Origin: an uncultured Collinsella sp.
GTDB taxonomy: Bacteria; Actinomycetota; Coriobacteriia; Coriobacteriales; Coriobacteriaceae
Reading direction: 5' to 3'
Assembly (NCBI GenBank): GCA_900553345.1
Contig: USDE01000095.1
Coordinates: 1-6,083 of the forward strand
Length of the DNA stretch: 6,083 bases
How positions within the stretch are numbered: position 1 is the stretch's first letter; the number at the start of each line of letters is the position of its first letter. Below are positions 5,554-6,083 of this stretch, piece after piece. The position numbers and the translations under genes were made by a program. The notes beneath the pieces were generated by a model. It worked only from the letters and a program-made list of their open reading frames with translations, did not search any database and was not told where the DNA came from.

Positions 5554-5817
5554 ATGAGCAATAACATCAATGAAACACAATATTTCGGCAGAACGGGCAA
5601 GGAACCCGAAAATGAAGCAAAAAGAATCCTGATTTCCGTCAGCACGGCACTGCGGGAGAAGGGCTACAACCCTGTCAACCAGATTGTGGGCTATATCCTT
5701 TCCGGTGACCCCACTTATATCACCAGCTATCTCAACGCCAGAGCCATGATTCGTAAACTGGAACGTGATGAACTGCTGGAAGAACTGGTAAAAGATTATC
5801 TGGACAGAAACGAATAA
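5554..5817 (+). CDS. ireB: IreB family regulatory phosphoprotein (UPF0297)
   Basis: IreB is a small cytoplasmic dimer phosphorylated on N-terminal threonine by the PASTA-domain Ser/Thr kinase IreK. In Enterococcus it acts as a negative regulator of cephalosporin resistance. The 87-residue product has the family hallmark at 34-56, [23 protein letters not shown], followed by the helix [23 protein letters not shown]. The N-terminus has one threonine at residue 8 ([11 protein letters not shown]), a possible phospho-site, and another at 14. The start ATG is supported by GGAG ten bases upstream; the longer in-frame reading from GTG 5533 adds seven residues not typical of the family. The partner kinase is not in this window. 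In Clostridia ireB is regularly followed by ruvX, as here. Codon use (GAA, AAA, AGA) is clearly unlike recX, rny or spoVS. Confidence 0.93.
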   Translation: MSNNINETQYFGRTGKEPENEAKRILISVSTALREKGYNPVNQIVGYILSGDPTYITSYLNARAMIRKLERDELLEELVKDYLDRNE

Positions 5818-5820
5818 GAA

Positions 5821-5825
5821 AGAGG
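5821..5825 (+). promoter_or_regulatory. Ribosome binding site supporting a TTG start for ruvX
   Basis: AGAGG (5821-5825) lies seven bases before TTG 5833. No ATG or GTG lies in frame between the ireB stop and the conserved RILGLDFGDKT motif, so the rare TTG is the only reasonable start. Confidence 0.6.
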
Positions 5826-5832
5826 CATCAAT

Positions 5833-6083
5833 TTGCGTATATTAGGTTTGGACTTCGGTGATAAGACCATCGGCGTGGCAGTGAGCGATCCCTTGGGCTG
5901 GACAGCACAGGGCGTGGAAATCATCAAAAGAGAAAATCCTCAGGAATTTAAAAAATGCATGCGCCGTCTGGCAGAGATCATCGAACAGTATCAGGTGGAT
6001 ACCATCGTTTTGGGCTATCCCAAAAATCTGGATAACTCCGAAGGGGAACGGTGCGAGAAAACAAAGGTCTTTGAGGCGAAAAT
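5833..6083 (+). CDS. ruvX: Holliday junction resolvase-like RuvX (YqgF), N-terminal part (cut by window end)
   Basis: RuvX/YqgF is an RNase H-fold nuclease proposed as a Holliday-junction resolvase and also linked to 16S rRNA 5'-end maturation in E. coli. Eighty-three codons are present, and the window ends inside the gene; the family is about 140 residues long. The start reads (M)RILGLDFGDKTIGVAVSD, with the catalytic Asp at residue 7, and VDTIVLGYPKNLDNSEGERCEKT (55-77) is the second family motif. Translation begins at TTG, just two residues before the first conserved strand. The 15-base gap after ireB implies one transcript with it. The later catalytic acidic residues are beyond the window, so integrity cannot be judged. 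Confidence 0.93.
   Translation, partial: MRILGLDFGDKTIGVAVSDPLGWTAQGVEIIKRENPQEFKKCMRRLAEIIEQYQVDTIVLGYPKNLDNSEGERCEKTKVFEAK

Noticed and set aside
1..6083. CRISPR arrays, tRNA or rRNA genes, toxin-antitoxin or defence systems
   Set aside because: No regularly spaced repeats, no tRNA-like cloverleaf, and no such protein families were recognised on either strand.

Overview
The window joins two blocks that look as if they come from different organisms. Bases 1 to about 5,030 read like a GC-rich Actinobacterium of the class Coriobacteriia, probably Collinsella-like. This is inferred from gene order, codon choice and protein style; no database was searched. From about 5,045 to the end the DNA is AT-richer, uses AAA/GAA/AGA freely, and carries a gene order typical of Clostridia (Lachnospiraceae-like). 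The seam lies inside one open reading frame, at the conserved radical-SAM motif TDIIVGFPGETEED.

Left block: the last 8 codons of recA, then recX overlapping the recA stop by one base. Next comes a 257-base gap with a good sigma-70-type promoter and a long structured leader. It is followed by rny (RNase Y), a GHKL-fold ATP-binding protein of unknown function one base downstream, spoVS, and the N-terminal 70% of miaB. The order recA / rny / (one gene) / spoVS / miaB recalls Bacillus subtilis, where ymdB sits between rny and spoVS. Here the GHKL protein fills that slot. The genes link homologous recombination control (RecA/RecX), mRNA turnover (RNase Y), a small Alba-like protein (SpoVS) and tRNA A37 modification (MiaB).

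Right block: the C-terminal part of an MtaB-type methylthiotransferase, a hairpin and promoter region, ireB (substrate of the PASTA Ser/Thr kinase), and the start of ruvX (YqgF), cut by the window end. mtaB-ireB-ruvX is a coherent clostridial cluster.

The 446-residue ORF at 4086-5426 is therefore a MiaB/MtaB chimera. All 19 glutamates before residue 320 use GAG, whereas 7 of 11 from residue 320 on use GAA. A false contig join at the shared motif is the likeliest cause; real recombination between paralogues is the less likely but interesting alternative. Other points worth a look are the GHKL protein itself, a perfect 10-bp TTCG-loop hairpin inside its coding sequence, and an 11-bp GNRA-type hairpin in the rny leader.
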